In this document: piece by piece, positions 19,362 to 28,095 of the stretch | Numbering within the stretch: position 1 is the first letter of the stretch | Layout: each line of letters starts with the position of its first letter | The notes under the pieces: generated by a model | What the model saw: only the letters and a program-made list of their open reading frames with translations | The model's database searches: none | What the model was told of the DNA's origin: nothing | Made by a program: the position numbers and the translations under genes | DNA from: Chrysoperla carnea | Lineage: Eukaryota; Arthropoda; Insecta; Neuroptera; Chrysopidae | Direction: 5' to 3' | Assembly: GCF_905475395.1 (NCBI RefSeq) | Contig: NC_058342.1 | Span: 2,428,501-2,492,500, forward strand | DNA: 64,000 bases

Positions 19362-20771
19362 TTATGGGTTTTGGGCATATGAAGTACATGACAGCGCCGG
19401 GATGTCGTTACCGGTGCTGTGAGGGGGTTGAGTGCTTAAGTTTGAGGGAGACGCATTCAAGTCCGAAACGGTGGCTTTGGTTGCCGACGTGACCGGTGAT
19501 TGAAACCCAGGATGAAGGGTAGTGTGATGTTGATTAGAATCACACTTGCGACATACATTTTTAGAAGCACATTGGCTTCGAAGATGAGAACCTAAACAAT
19601 TGAAACAACGAGTAAGTGATTTTAAATATTGATATTTATTCGATAATTCCATTTTTAAAAATGAAGGACAAGCTGCGAGATTATGAGGGCCTCTGCAGCG
19701 AATACATTTTGAAATCTGAGAGTTTTGTTTAAATGAAGAAATTTTATTCGTGTTGTGAGCGGTGTTTACTAAAAATGATTTGGGTTTATTTGTTTTTGGA
19801 AACGTTGAGCTACTGGTGCGAGTAGATGGTAATTGCAACTCTAATGAGCGAAGCTGATTAGTAACAAACGTGATTAAATCCGTGTATGACGGAATCTCCT
19901 TGTCTGAATGACGCAACTCAAATTCACGGCGCATATTAGTGTCCAGATTATTTAGTGTTAAGTTGAAAAAAATGAAATCAATTAAATCTGGTAAATCCAT
20001 AGAGCGAATAGATTTTACTGCAGTTTCATGAGTGGTGAGAAATGAATTTAAATTATTTAAATTAGACAAATGGGTTGTCTTGAACTCTAAAATTTTTTGT
20101 AAATAAAAACTGGCTATGCGCCTTTTGTTGTTGTAGCGAAAACGTAATGCTTCGTATGCTAATGGATAGTTTTCGGTAGTTAAGGCAAACCCAGAAATCA
20201 CAGATGCCGCGTCCCCTTTCAACGAGGTTTTAAGGTATCGAAATTTGCAAATATTGTCCATATGTTTTGAATGGACAAGGCTGTCAAATATGGAAATAAA
20301 TTCCAACCAAGAATCTATATCGCCATTGAATTGGGGTAAATTAATACGAGCTAAACTGTTATCCTGTTGAAGAGGTTTGATTGAATCAACCGATGTTGAA
20401 TCAGAAACTTTGGCTGGCATTAACGCCTTCAATTTGTGGTAATGCAGCTCGATTGAAAATGTCAACTGATCGTAAGCTATTTGAGCCGAAACTGTTTCGA
20501 TTCGCTTACGTTTTTCTACAGCAGAATTAAATTTCAAAATATCACTTTGAATTATTTTATGATTTTCAATGAAGGATGGCAGTTTTTTATATAATAATTC
20601 ACACTGTAAGAAATCTGCTTGTGTAAGACCCCTTACAGTGTCATAAATCGCGTTTACTTGCGCAAAGGCATTTTCACGATGAAGGACTAGGTTTTCCTTC
20701 ACTGCTTCCATGTTTTCTCCATATTGGAGTAAGCTGTCAATAACTTGTGCCATACTTGAATGAAAATGCAA
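19362..20771 (-). CDS. BEL Gag, nucleocapsid with zinc knuckles
   Basis: The frame has 469 codons. The N-terminal part is helical. The middle has the BEL gag (DUF1759-like) signature INLPQFNGDIDSWLEFIS, then FDSLVH, FRYLKTSLKGDAA and YEALRFRYNNKR. The C-terminal part carries cysteine clusters CIRCRGPHNLAAC, CFNCLGSHLRSQC and CRKCDSNQHHTTLH, which bind element RNA. A second Met six codons downstream (MAQVIDS) is an equally good start. The frame ends SYAQNP, TAA at 19362-19364, and the same frame continues into the protease. The stop is therefore either a single mutation in a Gag-Pol fusion or a leaky stop. Confidence 0.93.
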   Translation of the reverse strand: MHFHSSMAQVIDSLLQYGENMEAVKENLVLHRENAFAQVNAIYDTVRGLTQADFLQCELLYKKLPSFIENHKIIQSDILKFNSAVEKRKRIETVSAQIAYDQLTFSIELHYHKLKALMPAKVSDSTSVDSIKPLQQDNSLARINLPQFNGDIDSWLEFISIFDSLVHSKHMDNICKFRYLKTSLKGDAASVISGFALTTENYPLAYEALRFRYNNKRRIASFYLQKILEFKTTHLSNLNNLNSFLTTHETAVKSIRSMDLPDLIDFIFFNLTLNNLDTNMRREFELRHSDKEIPSYTDLITFVTNQLRSLELQLPSTRTSSSTFPKTNKPKSFLVNTAHNTNKISSFKQNSQISKCIRCRGPHNLAACPSFLKMELSNKYQYLKSLTRCFNCLGSHLRSQCASKNVCRKCDSNQHHTTLHPGFQSPVTSATKATVSDLNASPSNLSTQPPHSTGNDIPALSCTSYAQNP

Positions 20772-21593
20772 ATAAAATTGAAAAAAGGAATAATATTAAT
20801 TGATGAAGGATTGATAAAACAATCAAATGACTTTAACTAATTAAAATATTATTGATGAGCGATACGTTGATGATTTCAATCGAATTACAGAACCACTGAA
20901 ATTAAATTTGTTTAAAATCAAAAGAAAAAATTTTTAATAAATTAAAGTAATCAGCAGAGTTACTCGGACAGTCAGTATTATATATGAATTGAAATTTTTT
21001 GAAAAACTCGAATACTTGAGAGTGAATGAAAATCAATGAATGAATAATGAATTTATTTGATACCCAAGAATAAAATAAAAAAATAAAGAATTGAAATAAA
21101 AGTATGAAATTAATTAATTTAAAAAAAAATCAATCAAAGTCAATAACCATGGTTTACGAATTTTCCCTATAAGAAATTGAAACTAATTAAATCAATTGAG
21201 TATTAAATAATATTGAATTAATACGAAATTTTAATCAAATGCGATTTAATTAAAGGAATTTTAAATTTTTTCAGAAAAATTGAAATTAACAATTAAAGTC
21301 AAAAAAAAGTAAATTATTTACATTTATTTTTGAAATGTCATTTAATAAATTTTGACAATTGAAAAATACAATGTAAATATTATGATTTGTGATTTGAACA
21401 AAAAAAAATAGTCAATAGTGACATTTATTTTATGAAAAGAGTAGTTTTTTATTATTAGTCAAATCATGAATATCAAAATGACGTCGAATATTGTTTTTCA
21501 AAATAGCATGAATTAATTACGTAATTGTTTGTCCAGAACAAAAACACGAAAAAACACGTGATTATTTGAATTGAATGAAAAAACGTATATTTG
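20772..21593 (-). other. BEL 5' leader between PBS and gag
   Basis: About 820 bp of AT-rich untranslated sequence with no ORF of note, in the position of the packaging leader. Confidence 0.7.
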
Positions 21594-21607
21594 GCTTGAA
21601 GTGACCA
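21594..21607 (-). other. BEL primer-binding site candidate
   Basis: On the minus strand, four bases after the 5' LTR, the sequence reads TGGTCACTTCAAGC. The initial TGG would pair with the CCA end of a tRNA. I cannot name the tRNA by eye. Confidence 0.6.
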
Positions 21608-21611
21608 AAAA

Positions 21612-22482
21612 TGTTGGGGCGATGGTCGCTGGTTTAAGAAAAACTGAAATATTTCCCAACAATGAGCGAGTTTTAAGAACCTTTGAGATTAACGGACTGT
21701 ATGAAAAAAAAATATAAATGTACTCACCGGTTTTTTATCCAGGTTGATACTATTTGAATAATAAAAAGTTTATATTTAAAGGTTTGATAGGATAAATCTC
21801 AGGAGAAATGAATTTGGGATAATTTATCAAACCTTTACGTTGAATTTCTTCACGTTTTGCTACTGTTGGTTATTGACTTTTAATTGATGCACCTTTCTTT
21901 ATATGGCAAATTGAACGGGTAAACTTCCAACACGTGGGCCACTCGAGTAATATCGAATATTGCGTAAATCACCTCAATGGCGCGAAAAGTAGGAAATGCT
22001 AAGTTCACTACACTAAATCACATAATTCACTGGGAACTATTCGACTTTGGATCCAAAATTAAACTTGATTATCAAGATGAAAATCGATTAAGAAATTAAG
22101 CTTTAACACATTGTTAAATTGAAAATTAAATGCTGAACACCACGCGTTTCACCATTGAAAAAAATTGAAACTTTTGAAAAAGAGAACAGAATCACTGACT
22201 CGACTTTTAAATTATATTTTTAGATTGATTAATTAAATCAACCGAACGAAACGATCTATTCAGATCGAAAACGAATTAATTATAATATAAAAAAAGTAAA
22301 AAGTTATGAACTCAGTTAATTCGGTCGGCCCGCATGGCCGACCGATTTAAAAATGAGTAAACAAGAGACAACGATGAGAATGATTGGTGGATTCTTGGTA
22401 TAGTCAGTTAGTACCAACTCATTATTAATTAAAATCACCAAAGAAAAAAGTAAAAACACTAACTTGTGAAATGTCCCTAACA
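21612..22482 (-). repeat. BEL 5' LTR (871 bp)
   Basis: Partner of the LTR at 13913-14783, with the same length and ends. It is the promoter-bearing LTR of the element, and transcription would run towards lower coordinates. Confidence 0.95.
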
Positions 22483-22487
22483 TCTAT
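22483..22487. repeat. Right target-site duplication TCTAT of the BEL element
   Basis: Identical to 13908-13912. Confidence 0.9.
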
Positions 22488-23840
22488 TTTTATAGTACAT
22501 TTTTGCTACTCGCACTAATCCCAACGGACTTTAATTTGGAACTTGATCGGATCAACATCGAAATTTAGTAACTTCATCATCATTGTAAGAACAGCTTCGG
22601 ATGCTTACATCATTATAAATTTTAATACCACAACCAAAAATATTTTCGTAAAGAGTACCACGTTTTTGAATCGATCAAGTATCCTTTTGGTATATTTAAA
22701 TTATGTCATTATTAATTCGATATTCCTATCAACTGCATCCATCTTTGAAATTGTACGTATTCGATTTAACTTATTTTTGGATTTCATTAATAATTTTCTG
22801 AAATTAATCAAGGTTAGTAAAATAAAACTATTTTCATTATATACAGTTACTATGCAAATAGTTTCTACGATTTAATTTAATTTAATTTAATTTAATCGTG
22901 TTAATAATCAAAACATTGTAAGAATTATTTAATCAAAAGATATTTTCTAGTATGGTTAAATAATTATCGATATAGATTTTAACTTACCAATTATGGTTTG
23001 TCGTAATTTAATTTAGTAATCCTTTTAACATTGTTTGTTTTGTCGAAAGCAATTATTATTGAATTTTATCGGGGGTTATACACGCTGGCTATATGGTTTT
23101 TTTTATATAACCGAATCCTGAAATATTCAAAGATTTTTGAGATTTTTTACGAATGTTGAAATGAAACTTTATTTGATTCTAAGTACATCATTCGTATTTT
23201 GATAATTGAATTAATTTTCTACTTATTTACTTACATTTATTTAATATTGTGAATGTATTTTCACTTTTTATATCGGATAGTTGTTTTTGATGTATATAGA
23301 TTTATTTTGAGGTTAAAAATGATCTGACTTTCGTTTAATGTGTTATTTGGTATACAGATATCTAAATTTAGTGTGGACTGTCTTCAGTCCACCGAAATGT
23401 AATATTAAATATTTGTAGATTATATATATGTACGCTATTTATGTATTTATATTGTATTTTTGAATTCAAAAAACTATTTTTATATTTAATATTTGCTTGT
23501 TTAAAAGATAATACAAGCCAAAATAAGTTGTTACAGCTTTCTCTTATAAATAAATTATTATTGTTGCAGTATAGTGACAATCAAATATATTTTTAGTCTT
23601 ATTTTTCTTATATATCCTTTCAGATCCAATAAGTATCTTTAAAGCGCTAAGCAAAAAATATTTACGAACCTATGTAACGAATCGGGCGGGCCCAGCGATT
23701 ACCTTCCACTTTTATGTTAATTATCCTTAAACTTAAAAACAGTATGGTTCACTCTGCCAGACTTTCAAATGGGTTTTCTTATAGATTTTGGGACTAAGCA
23801 TCAACATGTAGGACTTTTACCAAATTAACACACCCGCATC
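22488..23840. other. AT-rich region without a recognised gene
   Basis: It contains a 110-codon plus-strand frame (22543-22875) of low complexity, rich in Ile, Phe and Asn, with no family resemblance. It also has a (TTTAA)n run at 22864-22892 and an 8-bp-arm hairpin, GTGGACTG at 23373-23380 with its complement at 23385-23392. The DNA is the original right flank of the BEL target. Confidence 0.4.
22864..22892. repeat. (TTTAA)n simple repeat
   Basis: About five and a half copies of the pentamer. Confidence 0.85.
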
Positions 23841-24200
23841 TCATATAATAAAAGTTGAGATTCTCAAGCAAACTGCGTTTATAGTCCTCAAAAGTAAGTT
23901 TTCGGATAGCTGACTTTTTGAGACCCTTGGATCGTTTAGGCTGTTTTTTATTTTGACTTTCTTATTGCGAAGTGGTATACCATAGACGTTGTCGGGTGCG
24001 TAGTCAGCCGTATCAAAACGATCAATATCCTGCTTCATAACCTCATAGACATCAATTTTACGTACTGCATATATCAGGCTGTCCATGTCGGTAAATAATG
24101 ATCACCAACTCCTATACATTTTCTTGACCATATCGAGGGTACAGATAGTTGTAATGGAAATCAACCAGATTCGTTTTCGAATCATCCAAAATAACGTTGA
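23841..24200 (-). pseudogene. Polinton-like B-family DNA polymerase, catalytic fragment
   Basis: On the minus strand this reads DFHYNYLYPRYG, then after a frame break FTDMDSLIYAV and DIDRFDTADYAPDNVYGIP, followed by RNKKV. FHYNY..PKYG and TDTDSLIY are the motif region around the catalytic motif C of protein-primed B-family polymerases of Polinton/Maverick and adintovirus type. Here the first Asp pair is kept as D-M-D. The reading is broken by stops near 24105 and beyond 23900. Most of the palm between this piece and the N-terminal part at 24.24 kb has been lost. Confidence 0.75.
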
Positions 24201-24238
24201 GGATTTCTTTCAACCGGGAATAATGCAGACATTACCGA

Positions 24239-24521
24239 TTACAGAAAACATTGGTGATCCAAATTACGGACATTTATCACACCCTTTTTGTTTTTGATGA
24301 CTGAGGGTAATTCACAAAATGTTCCGGCTGTGATTGAAGTGTACTTATTCATGTGTACTTGAATATTTTTGATCATATAAAGAGCCCATCCGCTGTCTCG
24401 TTCCTGAAATTCTTCGAATTTCTTCAACAGGTAACTTTTTCTTGGCTGACGTTATGAATGTTTTCACATCCTCCTCTTTTGTGATGGGTTTTATCCAATT
24501 ACCCGTGAACACAATATACAC
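24239..24521 (-). pseudogene. Polinton-like polymerase gene, exon 2, frameshifted
   Basis: It continues exon 1 in phase after the intron with VYIVFTGNWIKPITKEEDV, then KTFITSAKKKLPVEEI. A one-base shift near 24430 moves the reading to a frame with ERDSGWALYMIKNIQVHMNK and FCELPSVIKNKKGVINVRN, ending NLDHQCFL. The SGW..I..I.V.INKY block and the ELP..I.NKK..INV.N block are the N-terminal module commonly found ahead of the Polinton-type polymerase in arthropods. The sequence then jumps to the catalytic fragment, with the intervening region deleted. Confidence 0.7.
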
Positions 24522-24581
24522 CTGAAAAAAAATTAAGGATCTCATTAGACTATTTTAATATAAATCTTAAATTTTACTTAC
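24522..24581 (-). other. 60-nt spliceosomal intron in the polymerase gene
   Basis: On the minus strand the donor is CTCAAG/GTAAGT at 24581 and the acceptor is TTTTTTTTCAG/GTG ending at 24522. The intron length and polypyrimidine tract fit small insect introns. Removal joins the two coding pieces in phase 0 with family-consistent residues on each side. Confidence 0.8.
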
Positions 24582-25458
24582 CTTGAGGAGATGCTTCAAC
24601 AATTCCCGGTGAACGTGACGTCGGAACATAGGAAATGCCCGGTTGAAAAAGAAAATTGGATCTTTGTAATCCAAATTAGTAATCATACCAGTTTTCACCC
24701 TGCAATGGTGGTGGGTTTCGATTGTCTCCCAAATTAAATGTTGATTTTGTTTCTTTACTACACAACCTCCTTGTTTAACTAAATCTAAACGTAATCGGTG
24801 AAGTAACCGCTGGTATGATTTACATAAGCTAATAATTGCATCAAGGCGTAGAGGATTTTCTTTCTTTAAAACAAGTATACGCTTAAATAACCGTAAATTT
24901 ATTTGTTAGGAATTTAACGGAATTAAACTTTTAGGCGATTCAAATCCGAAAATCACGGTTAAATTTAATTGATAAAAACTGACTCACCTGTTTTAACCCG
25001 GTGTTTTCGTGATTTCGTCTTTGCTAGTACGGTTGTTTATGAGCTCAATTTTAACCTCTAACAATTTCGACGTGTGGAGGTTTCACGTGGGTTTACCAAG
25101 CGAAGATAACAGATGAACCAATTTACAATCAATCACAATCAATAATTTACAACTAAATGGACACTTATTTGTTTCTTAAAACCTTCGTTCACTACTATGT
25201 CGAACACGGTTTAACTTTTACAAAAAAAAAACGGTTGTAATAAAAACCTAGGCCAGTATCCGATCTAAGCGGATGCTAAACTATAACTACTTAAAAAGAA
25301 TGGGCGCGCGTCTACCCGTGTTTACAGTTGTTTACTATTTTTTTACTTAATTTCGCACATTGGCCCCAACATATTTTATTTATTCTTATCCAACGCTCAG
25401 CTTCCTCTGCCGACTTAATGAGCCTCAACACTCTCTCCATTTTCTTCATCATATCCAT
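24582..25458 (-). pseudogene. Polinton-like polymerase gene, exon 1, interrupted by solo LTR
   Basis: Exon 1 starts at the ATG at 25458 (MDMMKKMERVLRLIKSAEEA), supported by an in-frame TAG upstream. It runs to ERWIRIN, where the solo LTR at 24904-25371 intrudes. It resumes with RLFKRILVLKKENPLRLDAI and ISLCKSYQRLLHRLRLDLVK, then the block MITNLDYKDPIFFFNRAFPM and HRELLKHLLK up to the intron donor at 24581. Apart from the LTR the reading is open. It encodes the N-terminal part of the polymerase-associated protein, of unknown biochemical role. Confidence 0.7.
24904..25371. mobile_element. Solo LTR (468 bp) inside polymerase exon 1
   Basis: The sequence begins TGTTAGGAATT and ends TTGGCCCCAACA, similar at both ends to the BEL LTR (TGTTAGGGAC to CGCCCCAACA). 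It is flanked by TATT on each side (24900-24903 and 25372-25375), a 4-bp duplication. The host reading frame is continuous when it is ignored. It was presumably left by recombination between two LTRs. The interior shows no coding potential and no strong match to the 871-bp LTR by eye. Confidence 0.75.
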
Positions 25459-25728
25459 GTTACCACCTTGGGGTATAGCGTTTACCGTCTACATAACATG
25501 TTTCTCGTATGTATCCATCTTTCGAAACAATTATATTTAAATTCCACAATGACATTCAAAAATTTATACACTCACTGTTATATCGGGAATTAACACAATA
25601 AAATATACGTTACCGAACGTTCAATGTTATATGATTATATGTGTAATTCAAATATACAAAATGTTTAAGATAAAATATATAGGGTGTTTCAATAAATGGT
25701 ATTCAGATAGTTAAATCTACCATGAATG
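25459..25728. other. Upstream flank of the polymerase gene
   Basis: AT-rich. It would hold the promoter and 5' untranslated region of the polymerase gene on the minus strand. No clear promoter motif was identified. Confidence 0.35.
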
Positions 25729-25858
25729 GGATAAGAAATAAAATTTCCAATTTACTTTGCGAAGCCCAGTTTTATTAATTAAATATCTTAAATTATTAAA
25801 ATATTTAATTAATAAAAGTGGACTTAGCAAAGTAAAGTGGAAATTTTATTTCTTATCC
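25729..25858. repeat. Long imperfect hairpin, arms about 58 bp
   Basis: The left arm starts GGATAAGAAATAAAATTTCC at 25729 and the right arm ends with the matching reverse complement at 25858. Arms also share the TTAATTAAATAT core near the centre, with a loop of about 12 nt. A few mismatches (AGCCC/GTGGAC) occur mid-arm. It may be a foldback element or a decayed terminal structure. Confidence 0.8.
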
Positions 25859-26030
25859 TAATTATGGAGTTCCACAAAGTAAAGCTCTCTACAATTAACT
25901 ACTATGAATGATTTAAAAACAGTTTTCTCCGACAAAGATCAACAATAGTTTTATATGATCACCAACTCCAAAAATTTAGTGTCTAATCTCATATCACTTG
26001 TCGACTTATCATTTAGATCATGATTCTAAC

Positions 26031-26270
26031 AAGTTAGGACTTGATGAAAGCATCACATTGCAGGTAAGAGTCAACGGTTTTTCCATTTATTGACAAATGT
26101 TATCGTTCGACCGGAAGATGATATCTGAATTCTGGGAATTCATCCAATTAAAATTACGAAATTTCAAAACAAGTTAGGACCCGAGGGAAACATCCTTTGA
26201 AGATAAGGGTCAACGGTTTTTCCAAAAATACATAAATGTTATCGTACGACCGGAAGATGACATCCTCTTC
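26031..26270. repeat. Two diverged copies of a 140-bp direct repeat
   Basis: AAGTTAGGAC occurs at 26031 and 26171. Both copies contain GTCAACGGTTTTTCCA and a TGTTATCGT.CGACCGGAAG block at matching offsets. They are about 140 bp apart, with the second copy slightly shortened. Confidence 0.8.
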
Positions 26271-26388
26271 TCTGTTTTCTTATCCAGCTCCAACAGCTTA
26301 TCAACTTACGCTCCCGCCCCCACCCCCACCCATTCCAACCACGCCCTATTTTTCCCCGCACAAATTCAAACATCTACACCCAAATTCA

Positions 26389-26520
26389 TGACGTCACTTT
26401 AGCCGAGATCCCAACCAATATAAGCGACGTCAGCGCCATCCCTCAACTTTCGGTGGACTTTACCCGAGGACACAACCAAGATAAGCGACTGCAGCGCCAC
26501 TTACAACTCTGGTATATACC
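26389..26520 (+). promoter_or_regulatory. Promoter-like region: CRE palindrome, repeated motif, TATA-like box
   Basis: TGACGTCA at 26389-26396 is a perfect CRE/ATF-type palindrome, with another GACGTCA near 26427. A motif AACCAATATAAGCGA at 26414 recurs as AACCAAGATAAGCGA at 26474, each followed by a CAGCGCCA stretch. GGTATATACC at 26511-26520 could serve as a TATA box. A small ORF starts 117 bp later. The combination looks like a compact promoter, but activity is inferred only. Confidence 0.35.
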
Positions 26521-26636
26521 TTCTGAGATGATTGCTGCAAGTTCCAAAATCGAACCTGACCTTTATCTCTAGAATACCTCGAACCTGTTAAAATAACCTA
26601 TCTGGATCTAAATATACTCATCATTAACTGGAACAA

Positions 26637-26795
26637 ATGGATCAAAACTTACAATCGCAATTAAATAAACCATTTTTGATAAGATATGAAAGTACGATAT
26701 GTCAATGGACGTGTTATGATGGAATTGGTTTATTATTAGCTCTAGTACTTCACTACATCTACAAATATGGAATCATTAAAGTATTAATCAAATAA
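26637..26795 (+). CDS. Small 52-residue putative membrane protein
   Basis: The frame runs from ATG at 26637 to TAA at 26793-26795. The N-terminal half is polar (MDQNLQSQLNKPFLIRYEST) and the C-terminal half is a single hydrophobic segment, GIGLLLALVLHYIYKYGIIK, ending in basic residues. The start context CAAATGG is acceptable. A promoter-like region lies upstream. It is too short to be sure of coding and resembles no family I know. It lies some 1.2 kb from the start of the Polinton-like polymerase gene, transcribed away from it, so it could be another remnant of the same virus-like element or a chance ORF. Confidence 0.35.
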   Translation: MDQNLQSQLNKPFLIRYESTICQWTCYDGIGLLLALVLHYIYKYGIIKVLIK

Positions 26796-26944
26796 TTATC
26801 AAACTTATTTAAACGTCCGTCAGTCCACGCGACGTCCGTTGGTCCGTCTGTCTTCTGAGTCGGTGGTACGTTAGTCTGTCTAATGTCCTGGTCAAGCAGG
26901 CTCCTTCCCTGCACCGCAGCGATGTGGAACCTACTAAAAGAAAA

Positions 26945-27548
26945 AATTTGGAAAACGGTTGACCCTGCAGGTCATCCCTGTAACTTCCCGCTAAGTATCG
27001 CGATAACTTTAGAATGAATAAACTGATTTTCACGCGGTTGGTGACATTCGACGCAGTTTTTGAAGCTTCATGAAGAATCTTTAAGTTTCAATTGATAGAA
27101 CAAAAAATTTCGAGGTTATTCCGAAAAAACGCTTTTTTGATGTTGAGAGTTGATTAGTTTTTGGAATTGATCGACACAGCCGTTTAAAAGTTATTCGAAA
27201 AAAACCACTTAAAAAAAAAATTTTTTTTCAGTTTTTTTTGAGATTTCTCGAAATCTATCGGTTCGAATCGGTCCAAATAATAAATCTTAGTTTGGTCAAG
27301 CTCTTTCGAATGGCACCAACCGCGATCAAATCGGACAAGCCGTTCAAAAGTTATGTGAGGTTTACATACATCCACACACACACACACACACACTCTCATT
27401 CATACATACAGCCATACAGACACCCTCGCGGAAGTAGTCAGGGAAGCTTCCTGACACCTTAAAACGTCGAGATCTGATGAAAACTCGATTTTGGCAAAAC
27501 GGGGTGAAAACAATAACTTCCCTATTTTCTTAGCGGGAAGTTAAAAAA
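26945..27548. mobile_element. Non-autonomous inverted-repeat (MITE-like) insertion
   Basis: AACTTCCCGCTAAG at 26982-26995 is matched exactly by CTTAGCGGGAAGTT at 27529-27542. Comparison with the uninterrupted 3' untranslated region at 2360-2400 shows that about 600 bp of extra DNA sits within an A-rich site here. It carries no ORF that looks real, but it has a (CA)n run and a segment ending CCCTGCAGGTCATCCCTG outside the left inverted repeat. I recognise the general type as a dispersed arthropod repeat but cannot name the superfamily. Confidence 0.7.
27372..27393. repeat. (CA)n microsatellite
   Basis: Ten to eleven CA units inside the inverted-repeat insertion. Confidence 0.9.
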
Positions 27549-28095
27549 AATAGAATAAAAGAAACTTACAGGGCTGTTACTTGAAGACAGTCTGATGCAA
27601 TCTCAATGAACGAAGGGTGCTTATGATGACAGCCGTCTGCAGAGAAGAGATAAGGTGACGAAGATGAGACCTGCTGACCGGAATTTGAGATTGATTCGTC
27701 TCGAGAGTGGGACGAATTCCGCCAAGACAACCGATAATGAGGACAACCATTTTGACTGAGTAGCCAGGGTGTAGTTGTCGTAGTTCTTGTAAGAGATCAA
27801 GGTATTTAGTCCGTTTTTGCTCCTCCTTCGTGACTATGTTCGTTTCTGCAGGCGCAGAGAACTCGATGACGTACATAGTCTTGGATGAGATATCCTGGAG
27901 CACTATATCAAGCTTAGTAGCAGAGAGCTGCCTGGTAGTTGGGAACGAGAAATTCCAGAAGATAATGCATTTCTCGTTCTTGTCGACGGACTCGATCTCG
28001 CCTGGAGCATATGGTAGGCCTGGCGTAGAGTCCACTTCATCCTTGTGTCTCAAGAAGTAGTACAGCACGCGGAGGGCAGCGTTATGGCGATATGA

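Larger units (their letters stand above)
13913..22482 (-). mobile_element. Full-length BEL/Pao LTR retrotransposon
   Basis: The 8,570-bp element is in minus orientation, bounded by TCTAT duplications and two 871-bp LTRs starting and ending TG..CA. By eye I count five substitutions between the LTRs (about 0.6%), so the insertion is young. Internal parts in element order are a primer-binding site, an 820-bp leader, gag, protease, RT, RNase H, integrase and a polypurine tract. Two lesions are visible: an in-frame TAA between gag and pol, and a 5'-truncated LINE inserted between protease and RT. The pol frame downstream of that insertion is open for 1,165 codons. No env-like ORF follows pol, since only about 200 bp separate it from the 3' LTR. 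Confidence 0.95.
26810..28095 (-). mobile_element. R2-like (RLE-type) LINE 3' end, copy B
   Basis: The minus-strand frame 28068-27577 begins in the linker after the zinc finger (LYYFLRHKDEVDSTPGLPYA) and contains the RLE endonuclease: EKCIIFWNFSFPTTRQLSA, KLDIVLQD, YVIEFSAPAETN and MVVLIIGCLGGIRPTLE. It stays open to the end of the domain (RSHLRHLISSLQTA). This is the best-preserved RLE domain in the window; the Pro of the KPD motif is Leu here too. The element is 5' truncated at 28095. The 3' untranslated part continues to about 26810, interrupted by the inverted-repeat insertion at 26945-27548. Its uninterrupted counterpart is seen at 2290-2400. Confidence 0.85.

Noticed and set aside
22543-22875. 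110-codon plus-strand ORF as a membrane-protein gene
   Set aside because: Low-complexity Ile/Phe/Asn composition in very AT-rich DNA; no start context, family or neighbours to support it.
25328-25593. Plus-strand ORFs in this interval
   Set aside because: They overlap the minus-strand start of the Polinton-like exon 1 and the solo LTR end; the minus reading has family support and these do not.
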